Of a stretch of 64,000 bases of DNA, positions 31,543 through 43,290 are shown piece by piece (the stretch's first letter is position 1; every line of letters starts with the position of its first letter). The stretch comes from Zygaena filipendulae (taxonomy: Eukaryota > Arthropoda > Insecta > Lepidoptera > Zygaenidae), in NCBI GenBank assembly GCA_907165275.2, contig OU015649.1:14972001-15036000 (forward strand), written 5' to 3'. Made by a program: the position numbers and the translations under genes. The notes under the pieces were generated by a model. That model did no database searches. It was given only the letters and a program-made list of their open reading frames with translations, and was not told where the DNA came from.

Positions 31543-32287
31543 ATAATTCTTGTAACCTCATTTGATTAAAAATAAATTAATGATTACTTATTAAAATATT
31601 TCGTGACACTTCTTAGTTTATGTGGTTTATCGTAAAAGTGTTAATAACGCTAATTGCAAAGATGCGATTTGCGTCGACGGAACGATAAAGATATAAGTAC
31701 GAGATAAAATATATTTTCTTTTACGATCATCTTATCTCGAAAACATTGTAGAGAAATTGAGTAACGTCAAAACGTACTGTTAGAAGGCCATACTGAGCAT
31801 GCTTTTGGAAAGAATTAATATTAAAAAAACATTCATCTTCATATATATTTTTCACGGAGAAAATAAATTAACTAGAGAGGACATGTACGGGGCAGGCGCG
31901 CTACCGTTGCAAAGGAACCCAAACTTCTTGCCCAAAAACTTCCTTTGCTGCTATCCTAACAGAAAATCAAAAACAGTGACTAAGTAAAAACGTTACCAAA
32001 AAGATGTTTTGTTTGTGAGCGAAATCCACCCGGCGACACTGGTTTTCACCTGTTTTCATACTAAACTAAGTTGATGTCCCTTCTATCAGCTATTTTCTGT
32101 ACTGTGGTATTTATTAACACAAATAAACAATGACTCCTCTTTAGCTCTTTGGCTCCGTTTCGTAGTATTGACCTTATTGCCTGTAACCGTTCTGTAATCG
32201 AGAATTAAATGCAAACAGACATGTATATGGAAAATGCGCAGTTATCTCAATAGCTTTGTAGAAAATTTAACTATTGTTGCTAAAGGA
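31543..32287. other. Unassigned region
   Basis: Apart from the short GGGGCAGGCGCGCTACCGTT repeat at about 31890 nothing is recognised. Confidence 0.4.
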
Positions 32288-32873
32288 CAGTGGTCGACAA
32301 CTCGCAGCTCGCGAGCCGCATCTTTGGCTCCTTTGCTGCGGCCCGTGCACGAAATATTTAGTACAGATTACTTATTATCTTGCCTTGTAAGACGAGTAAA
32401 AAATTTTGAAATGCAGTCTCCTACTGAATCAAATTTTGAGTAAAAAATGGCCCTTTGAATAAATTACAATTGCCTAGTTGACTAAATTTTTTTTTTAGTC
32501 CGTCGTGGAGATAGTAAAAAATATTGGAGACGTATTTTTTCTTTTTTTCGTAATCAAAAAATAACGGCGATACATTGAGTTGAAATTTCGCGTGACCGGA
32601 CAACCCGGTGCAGTTTGTACGAGGCTTATACTAAATGATGACGTCACGAGTCCCACCCTAATTTTTAATGCGGTTTATCTATGTTTTATTTTCATTAATT
32701 TGAAAAAGCAAAAAATACGTGTCTATTATTTATTATTTTCTAACTGAAGGACTTACAAGGAAAAAGGGCTTACAAGGAGGAATTACAATTTTGATTTTCA
32801 CACCCCGGTAACTACCCTATTGTGTGTATTGTCTATATTTGGCTCTTATGGTTGACGAATTTGCCGACCACTG
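32288..32873. mobile_element. hAT-like non-autonomous element hosting a nested MITE
   Basis: Left end CAGTGGTCGACAACTCGCAG, right end TTTGCCGACCACTG; CAGTGGTCGRCAA is a classic hAT terminus. Flanks CTAAAGGA (32280-32287) and CTATAGGG (32874-32881) match at 6 of 8 positions, the size expected for hAT. The interior is mostly the later CRE-type MITE at 32467-32820. No transposase remains. A 76-codon plus frame crossing the right end is not a gene. Confidence 0.75.
32467..32820. mobile_element. CRE-bearing MITE, CCTAGTTGACT type, nested in a hAT-like element
   Basis: Same internal plan (AGTCCGTC, 'ACGTATTTTTTC' block) with TGACGTCA at 32639-32646; the first CRE position has decayed to TGACCGGA. 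Ends AATTGCCTAGTTGACTA / GGTAACTACCCTATTG differ from the other subfamilies. A short internal duplication (AGGACTTACAAGG / GGGCTTACAAGGAGG) sits near the right end. Confidence 0.78.
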
Positions 32874-33104
32874 CTATAGGGAATTAGAGTTGAAACAGTC
32901 AGTAAGAACCGAATATCGAATATTGGTATGTGAAGGAGAAGGAACCGTTGTGAGTAATATTTTAGAATACAACGGAAGTGACGAGCGTATAGTTATCGGA
33001 AGTGACGCGCATTCACATTTTTCTTTCTCAATGACACCGCGGACCGTGGACTAGGAGATCCTAAGGTGCTATGATGACCAAACAAGGACCACTGGAATAT
33101 TAAG

Positions 33105-33730
33105 TGTGAATAGTGATTTAGGTATTCTGTACTAATATATTAAAATTGATTAATATTATTATGATTCTTATGCTATGTATTGTGATTCTTAATTTAAATA
33201 ATTATACGAATGTTTATTAAAGTGATTTAAATTGCATTTCCATGGCCAATTCATATTTAATAACTGGCAACATTGTGAATTCATAGACTGTAGAGTAAAT
33301 AAAATGTTATTTGAGATAGCGGGAAAAACGCGCGGGAGAACATGTTTACATAATGGCAGCAACAAAGGATCGAGTCAGTGGTGCTGGTGATTTCCTAGAT
33401 GGAAGACATCATAACATCGAAAGTTAAGTATTGGTAGACAGTTTTGGCTCTATTTAATAATTGTAATAATAATTGTGATTACTGTATTGTTCTCATGAAA
33501 TATACTGTTCAAGCTTAACTTTAGTTTCAGAGATTTGATTACTTTGTGCGTAACATGTTTTGAGATTCCTATTGCTTATCTATACTGGCTTTGATTATTA
33601 TATAATTTGATACAAATTATATCAAAGAGTTTTTATTATAATTGGTAATACAGACACAAAGGAATAGTTTTGTTAAGATCAGGCTTTGTTTTATTTACTA
33701 GGTATCCTTACTAATGCTAATAATTTAACA
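33105..33730 (+). repeat. LTR 1 of the non-autonomous LTR element
   Basis: Begins TGTGAATAGTGATTTAGG and ends CTAATAATTTAACA. Three copies of the LTR exist in the window (also 37932-38557 and 42665-43290), and I saw no difference among them. Confidence 0.88.
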
Positions 33731-33734
33731 TTTC

Positions 33735-33748
33735 AGAAGTGGGATTAT
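33735..33748 (+). other. Primer-site-like sequence
   Basis: CAGAAGTGGGATTA follows the LTR after four bases. From memory TCAGAAGTGGGATT resembles the complement of a tRNA-Leu 3' region, but the expected TGG start is absent, so it is only suggestive. Confidence 0.3.
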
Positions 33749-34305
33749 TAAGGATTCAAGCAGCCAAAGCATTCTCGGAGTCCTGTTAAACGAAACGACG
33801 GTCATGGATCACTTCCAGATCCTGGGCGCCATGGCGGCCTAGAGATACGCCTTCTCCACGGGCCGTGAGAAATAAAGAATCTTCACAACTGGATGATACT
33901 GGTAGGATCGCTCCATATTATAGTAACGTTTTGGTTAAACCCGTATTTTTCCCGAATTCGATTTTGAGAAATCGGAATTGCCGGTATTACACAATAGGTA
34001 CATGGTTGGAACGATGATGGAAAAGTTATTCTGTGCAGTCACGTTTGACTGGATTGGCTAAGTTGTGGCACAAGACTTTTTGATCTTATGAATTTACATG
34101 GCATAAATAGAAACAAAAGATTTTAGAGGCATTTCCTGACAATATCGATTACACGGGTTAATTTAGATACTCGAAATTGCTCGCTAAAACTTGTCTTATT
34201 GCTTCCATCAGATATTTTTGTAAAAGGTTTTGGAGGTAGTCCAATAAAACTATGAGGTCAGGCGTCGATAGAATTCATAGTAAATGGGTTTGAAGTCCTG
34301 GAGAA
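33749..34305 (+). other. Leader of the non-autonomous LTR element, outside the duplication
   Basis: This part exists once only. It includes a mini-frame ATGGATCACTTCCAGATCCT… that stops after 11 residues, perhaps the remains of a gag start. It ends at the duplication breakpoint, GGAGAA|TTTTT. Confidence 0.5.
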
Positions 34306-36899
34306 TTTTTCTTATAGGAATATATCAATGCTTATAAGTCTAAAAATGTGTGATTATGCGAGGGTATTCAATTACAGCATTTCTTCTTTAGTGCGCTTAG
34401 TAGCGGAGTATACTCGTGGTTATTGTGGTAGCGGTAAGTCTTTCTTAATAATTTGTAGTGGAATTACACAATATTTAACTTGATGTTAATTAATGCAGTA
34501 GTAACTCTATTTAACCATTGAGCTTTTGAAGAAAATAGATAGGTAAAGGTACTTTCTGTGAAATTATTCTGTAATCCTCCTGTAATTTAAACAATTTAAT
34601 TAAACGTAATATGCATTTGTATAACACATTAAAAGGTTGCGATTCAAGTATGGTCTCTAAGTTAGTTTTCAAATTCGAATCTTGTTTAAAACAATAGTCA
34701 CAGTTATCTTTTTTGATTATATGCCAACATTCATTAATAATACTTAAATAGATACGTATAGAGAACAAAATCAGTTTTAGAGTATTATCATAATTTACCT
34801 TCAACGATAAGTAATATTTTACTGCTAGGTGCCTACTATCCCCCGCGATTCAACCCGCGAAATTCCTTTACATCCGGATAAAATGTACCTACCTTATTGC
34901 CTATTTCACTTTTATCCATACCTAACCTATTAAAATATCTGTTTCCCCGCTGATTTCCCAGCGTGAATTTTGATATTTCGGCAGGAATTCTTTGTTTGGA
35001 AATGGAAAGTACGTGTCACTCCTGTGCTGTGTCAGTATCTTTTATAAAGGAATTTTAAGAATCTGTTCAGTAGTACCAGAGACTACCCACTACATCCAAA
35101 CTTACAAAGTTTGCAAACTTATATAACTTTACCTCAGTATATTATCTAATAGGCGCCAATAAGGACATAAGATCCATTTTTGTTTGTTTCCTTGGTTGTT
35201 TGTAATGGATAGACTTCTTTCTTTTCTTCAACTAGAACTTGTCCAGAAGGTGTCAAAGCATAGTCAGATTACATACAATTGTTCTAAATAGACTCTGAGA
35301 CCGATACAATCTCGACAGACGAGTCAGGTGGATAGCATAGAAGAATTGATAGTTAATTTTGGGTTTGGTGCGCTTGCGATCTCCCGGTACGGTTCTGATC
35401 GTTTGGCGGTTGGGAAGCAGTCCCTTATTCATACTTTTCTTTAAAAATTAATGTATGTGTTGTGTCAAATAAAGTTCTTTCAATGTCAATTTAATCTAGG
35501 TACTTGAGGGAAAAAGAATTTACTCTACCAATTGTGTAAGGAATAACTAGCTGGTTAACTAGTTAAAGCGATTTTGATTATTGGATTTAATTACTAATGG
35601 ATTATGTACAAAAATTAAATACTGGAATATATGGTCATGTACCTGATGTACCTATACTAAAGTAATGTTTAAAAGTGGTTGATAATCTAAGTGATGAATG
35701 GTATAAAAGTAATAAATGGAATAATTAAATGGATCTCTGGTATTAATGAATAAATTGGACTAAATGAATAAAATATTGGTAAAAATGGAATTACTTGAAT
35801 AATTGGATAAATTGGATAAAAAAATATGGTTGAAAATAAAATGGTTATAAATAATGGAATAATAATGAATGGTTATAAATTATGGTTGAAAATAATGGAG
35901 ATAAAGAGTGTGAAATAAATTTATTTATTTATATATTTATTTATTGATTACTGGCTGTGCCCCGCGATTTTGCTCGCGTGGATCTCGGAGTTCCCGCAGG
36001 AACTAATTTTTGGAAATAAATGTAGCCAAGTTACTCCTTATAACATCAGCTAGGAAGCTGTGAAGGGTGGATGTTTTATGGGTGTTGTCATAATAACTGT
36101 AATTATGTTGACGTCAAAAGAGTCATATTATGGACCAAATTTGAATAAATGATTTGACTTTGACGATTTGCCAGTGAAAGTCCAGTTAAAATCGATCCAG
36201 CCGTTTTAGAGATTACCCGGAACAGACAGCCATATAAGTAGGTGCCATATTATAACTATACTTATTTTCATATTATGCATTTATTAAAAAGCTGTTAATT
36301 TTGAGTTACAAACAGACACATAAATTTTATTTATAATTATGTATGTATAGATTATTGTATTTTTATATTTTATTTTGTTATATTATTATATTTTCCAGTC
36401 TGGGCGTGAATATATAATATACTATATCTATAGTGTAATATGGACATATGTAATAATAATTATGTAGTAAGTACCTATAGGTATACCAAGTTTGCTTGGT
36501 TGCCATGACACAAGCTTATAGCTTAGTGTGGGGTCAAGACGCTTATCTGTGTGTTGTGAAGTGGATTATTATTATTATGGGAATTTGGATTTTTGAATTC
36601 TTCTCAGCTAGACCGGTATTAATTGGCAACCATGGGCCAAAGCCAAGTGGAGGTTAGTTTAAGTGGAAGTATTAAGAGTTGTGTGGTCATCAGTTTGGAG
36701 GAGTTTGCGGACGATTCGACATGTATTTAGTATTACCGCCTTCTGCATAATAATGTAAGTGTACCTAGGTAATTGGAGGGTAGCGAAGGGTTGGTGCAGT
36801 TGACAAGGGATTTCAGATGGTGGTAGTACAACAGGGATGAAGGTAATATTCTGTATTTTCCACATTTTTTGCTATTTCGTTTTGAGGTCAGTATATTTT

Positions 36900-37195
36900 G
36901 TAAGCTTTCAGATATTGTGCTCTACAGCCTGTGGGTTGAATTCCCTAGAACGCTGTCAGGTATGTATTTTTAATAAGAAATTGGTTCATTCGTCCTCAGT
37001 TTAGATTTGCTTGCAAGTTTCTGATGAATAATCTTAGCAACCTGGTCGTAGCGGTGTTTATAATCTTTTTGTACTATTGACTTGCAGACACTTATGAGAT
37101 GCTGTATCGTTTCCGGGGCACCGTTACATTTTCTACAGCGAGTCACGATCCATGAGTGAGGTAGAAAGTCTTCACCAGGCTCTTAAAGGTGGGTA
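36900..37195 (-). pseudogene. LINE fragment with RLE-type C-terminal Cys/His motif
   Basis: Read on the minus strand the sequence gives CRKCNGAPETIQHLISVCK, then KDYKHRYDQVAKIIHQ, then a broken tail resembling 'YYKY-P--V'. The C-x2-C…H…C motif followed by 'RHD-V---IHQ' is typical of the restriction-like-endonuclease region of R2/R4/Dong-type LINEs. Stops break the frame after 'RTNEPISY'. It lies directly downstream of the other LINE piece on the same strand, so they may be two elements joined or one chimera. The second copy is at 41633-41928. Confidence 0.6.
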
Positions 37196-37200
37196 GTGAT

Positions 37201-37690
37201 TTAGCCTATTCGCACCTCTACAGGTAGCGAATTCCACAAGCGGACTGCTTGTACAGAGAAGGAATAATCATAAAAGTTGGTTCTAGGGGCAGGAATCATA
37301 AGAAGTAAGTTCTGGGATGATCGAACAGGCAGGTTATGGGAAGAAGATTGAAATACGAAGAGGTCTTTTAGGTCGTTGGGGGAAGGTGGATTGAACAGTA
37401 TGCTATATAGAAGGAAGAGGACGTGCGCATTCCGGCGAAGGCAAATCGGAAGCCACTTGAGCTTGGTACGAAATTCGGAGACATGGTCATATTTGCGTAG
37501 ACCAAATATGAACCGGATACATAGATTCTGGAGGCGCTCAAGTTTATTTAGCTGCTCCTCGCTAATGTCAGTAAAGCAGGTATCGGCATAGTGGATCATT
37601 GGTAAAAGGAGTGATTGTGCTAACGCAACTTTAGTAGCAGTTGGAACTTGGAAGAAAATTACGTAATCGCCTAAGCGAGTCCGCAGATAA
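37201..37690 (-). pseudogene. LINE reverse-transcriptase C-terminal fragment, copy 1
   Basis: The frame continues from about 37690 down to a stop at 37201. The longest ATG frame is 37599-37201 (132 residues). It contains 'PMIHYADTCFTDISEEQLNK', 'RFIFGLRKYDHVSEFR' and 'FSVQAVRLWNSLP', the thumb and C-terminal signature common to Jockey/CR1-type insect LINE ORF2. The polymerase core and endonuclease are absent, so it is dead. The one base difference I noticed between the duplicated copies (37651 G versus 42384 A) falls here and is synonymous (Phe). Confidence 0.8.
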
Positions 37691-37931
37691 AATATTTGAT
37701 AAATGGTTCAATGCTAAATATTATTATTAATATTATTGGTTATTAAGGAATAAAATAAAATCTTATTATGGATAATGGATAGAAGTTAAGTGGAAGTTGG
37801 TGGAACTTAGTAACATGGATTGGATAAAAAAAGAACCATGGTTCGAATTTGTGTTACATTTAGATAAAGTGAAATTATTTTTACAAAACCTTTTTACTTT
37901 GCAGGGTCGCAAAGATGTCAGGATGGGCGAG

Positions 37932-38557
37932 TGTGAATAGTGATTTAGGTATTCTGTACTAATATATTAAAATTGATTAATATTATTATGATTCTTATGC
38001 TATGTATTGTGATTCTTAATTTAAATAATTATACGAATGTTTATTAAAGTGATTTAAATTGCATTTCCATGGCCAATTCATATTTAATAACTGGCAACAT
38101 TGTGAATTCATAGACTGTAGAGTAAATAAAATGTTATTTGAGATAGCGGGAAAAACGCGCGGGAGAACATGTTTACATAATGGCAGCAACAAAGGATCGA
38201 GTCAGTGGTGCTGGTGATTTCCTAGATGGAAGACATCATAACATCGAAAGTTAAGTATTGGTAGACAGTTTTGGCTCTATTTAATAATTGTAATAATAAT
38301 TGTGATTACTGTATTGTTCTCATGAAATATACTGTTCAAGCTTAACTTTAGTTTCAGAGATTTGATTACTTTGTGCGTAACATGTTTTGAGATTCCTATT
38401 GCTTATCTATACTGGCTTTGATTATTATATAATTTGATACAAATTATATCAAAGAGTTTTTATTATAATTGGTAATACAGACACAAAGGAATAGTTTTGT
38501 TAAGATCAGGCTTTGTTTTATTTACTAGGTATCCTTACTAATGCTAATAATTTAACA
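37932..38557 (+). repeat. LTR 2 (3' LTR of the original insertion)
   Basis: Identical by eye to 33105-33730. The interior's last bases (GATGTCAGGATGGGCGAG) form a purine-rich tract before it. Followed by TAAG (38558-38561), the 3' target duplication. Confidence 0.88.
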
Positions 38558-38561
38558 TAAG

Positions 38562-39038
38562 ACTTCAAGCAATTTTATATTTATCTATATTAATGTACAT
38601 GAAATTTTCCAATATGGCGTAGGTAGTGGTATGTCATCTTAAATTTTTTTGTATCTAACAATATTGCAGCGCTAGTGATGAGGAAATTTTACCGAAAAAG
38701 ACGTTATTTTATGTTGAGATAATGATCTCAATTTAAGAATTATACGGTAAGACATACAAGGCATATAAATTACTCGTATGATTTCATACGTGTGCCGGTG
38801 AGAGGTCATCGCCCTGTGACCAATCATTTTGGAGTCCGCAAATGTGCTTTGTTATGATCAACAATAGTTTATTAATCGACATAGTTCGAAGCTGTTTGTG
38901 CTCAATTGTGCTGTGAATAAAAGACATTAGAGACCAAATTAGTTTGAAATATATTTTTTTTAATGACAGCACCGTCGCGTTAAGTATATTAGAACTTAGA
39001 GTCCAGTTTTGTTATGTTTTCGTGTTTTTTTATTATAA
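38562..39038 (+). other. Original 3' flank of the LTR element, first copy
   Basis: Host-side sequence captured by the duplication. It contains a 62-codon minus frame (38784-38972) of no recognised content. It ends at the duplication junction ATTATAA-TTTTT-CTTATAGG (39039-39043). The 90-codon plus frame at 38944-39216 exists only because of that junction. Confidence 0.8.
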
Positions 39039-41632
39039 TTTTTCTTATAGGAATATATCAATGCTTATAAGTCTAAAAATGTGTGATTATGCGAGGGTAT
39101 TCAATTACAGCATTTCTTCTTTAGTGCGCTTAGTAGCGGAGTATACTCGTGGTTATTGTGGTAGCGGTAAGTCTTTCTTAATAATTTGTAGTGGAATTAC
39201 ACAATATTTAACTTGATGTTAATTAATGCAGTAGTAACTCTATTTAACCATTGAGCTTTTGAAGAAAATAGATAGGTAAAGGTACTTTCTGTGAAATTAT
39301 TCTGTAATCCTCCTGTAATTTAAACAATTTAATTAAACGTAATATGCATTTGTATAACACATTAAAAGGTTGCGATTCAAGTATGGTCTCTAAGTTAGTT
39401 TTCAAATTCGAATCTTGTTTAAAACAATAGTCACAGTTATCTTTTTTGATTATATGCCAACATTCATTAATAATACTTAAATAGATACGTATAGAGAACA
39501 AAATCAGTTTTAGAGTATTATCATAATTTACCTTCAACGATAAGTAATATTTTACTGCTAGGTGCCTACTATCCCCCGCGATTCAACCCGCGAAATTCCT
39601 TTACATCCGGATAAAATGTACCTACCTTATTGCCTATTTCACTTTTATCCATACCTAACCTATTAAAATATCTGTTTCCCCGCTGATTTCCCAGCGTGAA
39701 TTTTGATATTTCGGCAGGAATTCTTTGTTTGGAAATGGAAAGTACGTGTCACTCCTGTGCTGTGTCAGTATCTTTTATAAAGGAATTTTAAGAATCTGTT
39801 CAGTAGTACCAGAGACTACCCACTACATCCAAACTTACAAAGTTTGCAAACTTATATAACTTTACCTCAGTATATTATCTAATAGGCGCCAATAAGGACA
39901 TAAGATCCATTTTTGTTTGTTTCCTTGGTTGTTTGTAATGGATAGACTTCTTTCTTTTCTTCAACTAGAACTTGTCCAGAAGGTGTCAAAGCATAGTCAG
40001 ATTACATACAATTGTTCTAAATAGACTCTGAGACCGATACAATCTCGACAGACGAGTCAGGTGGATAGCATAGAAGAATTGATAGTTAATTTTGGGTTTG
40101 GTGCGCTTGCGATCTCCCGGTACGGTTCTGATCGTTTGGCGGTTGGGAAGCAGTCCCTTATTCATACTTTTCTTTAAAAATTAATGTATGTGTTGTGTCA
40201 AATAAAGTTCTTTCAATGTCAATTTAATCTAGGTACTTGAGGGAAAAAGAATTTACTCTACCAATTGTGTAAGGAATAACTAGCTGGTTAACTAGTTAAA
40301 GCGATTTTGATTATTGGATTTAATTACTAATGGATTATGTACAAAAATTAAATACTGGAATATATGGTCATGTACCTGATGTACCTATACTAAAGTAATG
40401 TTTAAAAGTGGTTGATAATCTAAGTGATGAATGGTATAAAAGTAATAAATGGAATAATTAAATGGATCTCTGGTATTAATGAATAAATTGGACTAAATGA
40501 ATAAAATATTGGTAAAAATGGAATTACTTGAATAATTGGATAAATTGGATAAAAAAATATGGTTGAAAATAAAATGGTTATAAATAATGGAATAATAATG
40601 AATGGTTATAAATTATGGTTGAAAATAATGGAGATAAAGAGTGTGAAATAAATTTATTTATTTATATATTTATTTATTGATTACTGGCTGTGCCCCGCGA
40701 TTTTGCTCGCGTGGATCTCGGAGTTCCCGCAGGAACTAATTTTTGGAAATAAATGTAGCCAAGTTACTCCTTATAACATCAGCTAGGAAGCTGTGAAGGG
40801 TGGATGTTTTATGGGTGTTGTCATAATAACTGTAATTATGTTGACGTCAAAAGAGTCATATTATGGACCAAATTTGAATAAATGATTTGACTTTGACGAT
40901 TTGCCAGTGAAAGTCCAGTTAAAATCGATCCAGCCGTTTTAGAGATTACCCGGAACAGACAGCCATATAAGTAGGTGCCATATTATAACTATACTTATTT
41001 TCATATTATGCATTTATTAAAAAGCTGTTAATTTTGAGTTACAAACAGACACATAAATTTTATTTATAATTATGTATGTATAGATTATTGTATTTTTATA
41101 TTTTATTTTGTTATATTATTATATTTTCCAGTCTGGGCGTGAATATATAATATACTATATCTATAGTGTAATATGGACATATGTAATAATAATTATGTAG
41201 TAAGTACCTATAGGTATACCAAGTTTGCTTGGTTGCCATGACACAAGCTTATAGCTTAGTGTGGGGTCAAGACGCTTATCTGTGTGTTGTGAAGTGGATT
41301 ATTATTATTATGGGAATTTGGATTTTTGAATTCTTCTCAGCTAGACCGGTATTAATTGGCAACCATGGGCCAAAGCCAAGTGGAGGTTAGTTTAAGTGGA
41401 AGTATTAAGAGTTGTGTGGTCATCAGTTTGGAGGAGTTTGCGGACGATTCGACATGTATTTAGTATTACCGCCTTCTGCATAATAATGTAAGTGTACCTA
41501 GGTAATTGGAGGGTAGCGAAGGGTTGGTGCAGTTGACAAGGGATTTCAGATGGTGGTAGTACAACAGGGATGAAGGTAATATTCTGTATTTTCCACATTT
41601 TTTGCTATTTCGTTTTGAGGTCAGTATATTTT

Positions 41633-41928
41633 GTAAGCTTTCAGATATTGTGCTCTACAGCCTGTGGGTTGAATTCCCTAGAACGCTGTCAGGTATGTAT
41701 TTTTAATAAGAAATTGGTTCATTCGTCCTCAGTTTAGATTTGCTTGCAAGTTTCTGATGAATAATCTTAGCAACCTGGTCGTAGCGGTGTTTATAATCTT
41801 TTTGTACTATTGACTTGCAGACACTTATGAGATGCTGTATCGTTTCCGGGGCACCGTTACATTTTCTACAGCGAGTCACGATCCATGAGTGAGGTAGAAA
41901 GTCTTCACCAGGCTCTTAAAGGTGGGTA
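41633..41928 (-). pseudogene. LINE fragment with RLE-type motif, copy 2
   Basis: Duplicate of 36900-37195; same Cys/His motif and same breaks. Confidence 0.6.
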
Positions 41929-41933
41929 GTGAT

Positions 41934-42423
41934 TTAGCCTATTCGCACCTCTACAGGTAGCGAATTCCACAAGCGGACTGCTTGTACAGAGAAGGAATAA
42001 TCATAAAAGTTGGTTCTAGGGGCAGGAATCATAAGAAGTAAGTTCTGGGATGATCGAACAGGCAGGTTATGGGAAGAAGATTGAAATACGAAGAGGTCTT
42101 TTAGGTCGTTGGGGGAAGGTGGATTGAACAGTATGCTATATAGAAGGAAGAGGACGTGCGCATTCCGGCGAAGGCAAATCGGAAGCCACTTGAGCTTGGT
42201 ACGAAATTCGGAGACATGGTCATATTTGCGTAGACCAAATATGAACCGGATACATAGATTCTGGAGGCGCTCAAGTTTATTTAGCTGCTCCTCGCTAATG
42301 TCAGTAAAGCAGGTATCGGCATAGTGGATCATTGGTAAAAGGAGTGATTGTGCTAACGCAACTTTAGTAGCAGTTGGAACTTGAAAGAAAATTACGTAAT
42401 CGCCTAAGCGAGTCCGCAGATAA
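41934..42423 (-). pseudogene. LINE reverse-transcriptase C-terminal fragment, copy 2
   Basis: Duplicate of 37201-37690 with the same encoded 132-residue ATG frame (42332-41934). The silent base change at 42384 is the only difference noticed. Confidence 0.8.
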
Positions 42424-42664
42424 AATATTTGATAAATGGTTCAATGCTAAATATTATTATTAATATTATTGGTTATTAAGGAATAAAATAAAATCTTATT
42501 ATGGATAATGGATAGAAGTTAAGTGGAAGTTGGTGGAACTTAGTAACATGGATTGGATAAAAAAAGAACCATGGTTCGAATTTGTGTTACATTTAGATAA
42601 AGTGAAATTATTTTTACAAAACCTTTTTACTTTGCAGGGTCGCAAAGATGTCAGGATGGGCGAG

Positions 42665-43290
42665 TGTGAATAGTGATTTAGGTATTCTGTACTAATATAT
42701 TAAAATTGATTAATATTATTATGATTCTTATGCTATGTATTGTGATTCTTAATTTAAATAATTATACGAATGTTTATTAAAGTGATTTAAATTGCATTTC
42801 CATGGCCAATTCATATTTAATAACTGGCAACATTGTGAATTCATAGACTGTAGAGTAAATAAAATGTTATTTGAGATAGCGGGAAAAACGCGCGGGAGAA
42901 CATGTTTACATAATGGCAGCAACAAAGGATCGAGTCAGTGGTGCTGGTGATTTCCTAGATGGAAGACATCATAACATCGAAAGTTAAGTATTGGTAGACA
43001 GTTTTGGCTCTATTTAATAATTGTAATAATAATTGTGATTACTGTATTGTTCTCATGAAATATACTGTTCAAGCTTAACTTTAGTTTCAGAGATTTGATT
43101 ACTTTGTGCGTAACATGTTTTGAGATTCCTATTGCTTATCTATACTGGCTTTGATTATTATATAATTTGATACAAATTATATCAAAGAGTTTTTATTATA
43201 ATTGGTAATACAGACACAAAGGAATAGTTTTGTTAAGATCAGGCTTTGTTTTATTTACTAGGTATCCTTACTAATGCTAATAATTTAACA
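42665..43290 (+). repeat. LTR 3 (created by the tandem duplication)
   Basis: Third LTR copy, followed again by TAAG (43291-43294) and the second copy of the 3' flank. Its presence is explained by duplication, not by a separate insertion. Confidence 0.88.

Larger units (their letters stand above)
33101..38561 (+). mobile_element. Non-autonomous LTR retrotransposon (ancestral full unit)
   Basis: TAAG (33101-33104), then a 626-bp LTR (33105-33730), an interior of about 4.2 kb, an apparently identical 626-bp LTR (37932-38557), and TAAG again (38558-38561). TG...CA ends, matching LTRs and a 4-bp target duplication define a single insertion. The interior has no gag-pol frame; it is AT-rich, low-complexity text plus pieces of LINEs and RepA-like repeats. 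This fits a LARD-type derivative or an element gutted by nested insertions. A 4-bp duplication favours the Ty3/Gypsy group, but that is inference. Part of it was later tandemly duplicated (see 34306-43771). Confidence 0.85.
34306..39038 (+). repeat. 4733-bp tandem duplication, copy 1
   Basis: Head-to-tail with copy 2. It spans most of the LTR-element interior, the 3' LTR, its TAAG and 481 bp of flank. The left breakpoint reads GAGAA-TTTTT-CTTATAGG. Contents: a minus frame of 97 codons (34511-34804) without known domain, RepA-like fragments (34835-34880, 35945-36235), a LINE-type tail (TGTGTCAAATAAAGTTC at about 35460), an ATGG/ATAA-rich low-complexity stretch (35580-35935), a second LINE-like tail (36480-36575) and LINE coding debris (36900-37690). 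Confidence 0.92.

Noticed and set aside
34511..34804. 97-codon minus frame (and its duplicate at 39244-39537) as a gene
   Set aside because: It is low-complexity, AT-rich, Leu/Ile/Lys-heavy, matches no family I know, and lies in non-autonomous element DNA.
42665..43290. A separate solo LTR downstream of the LTR element
   Set aside because: It lies at exactly 4733 bp from LTR 2 with identical flank on its right, so it is a product of the tandem duplication, not an independent insertion.
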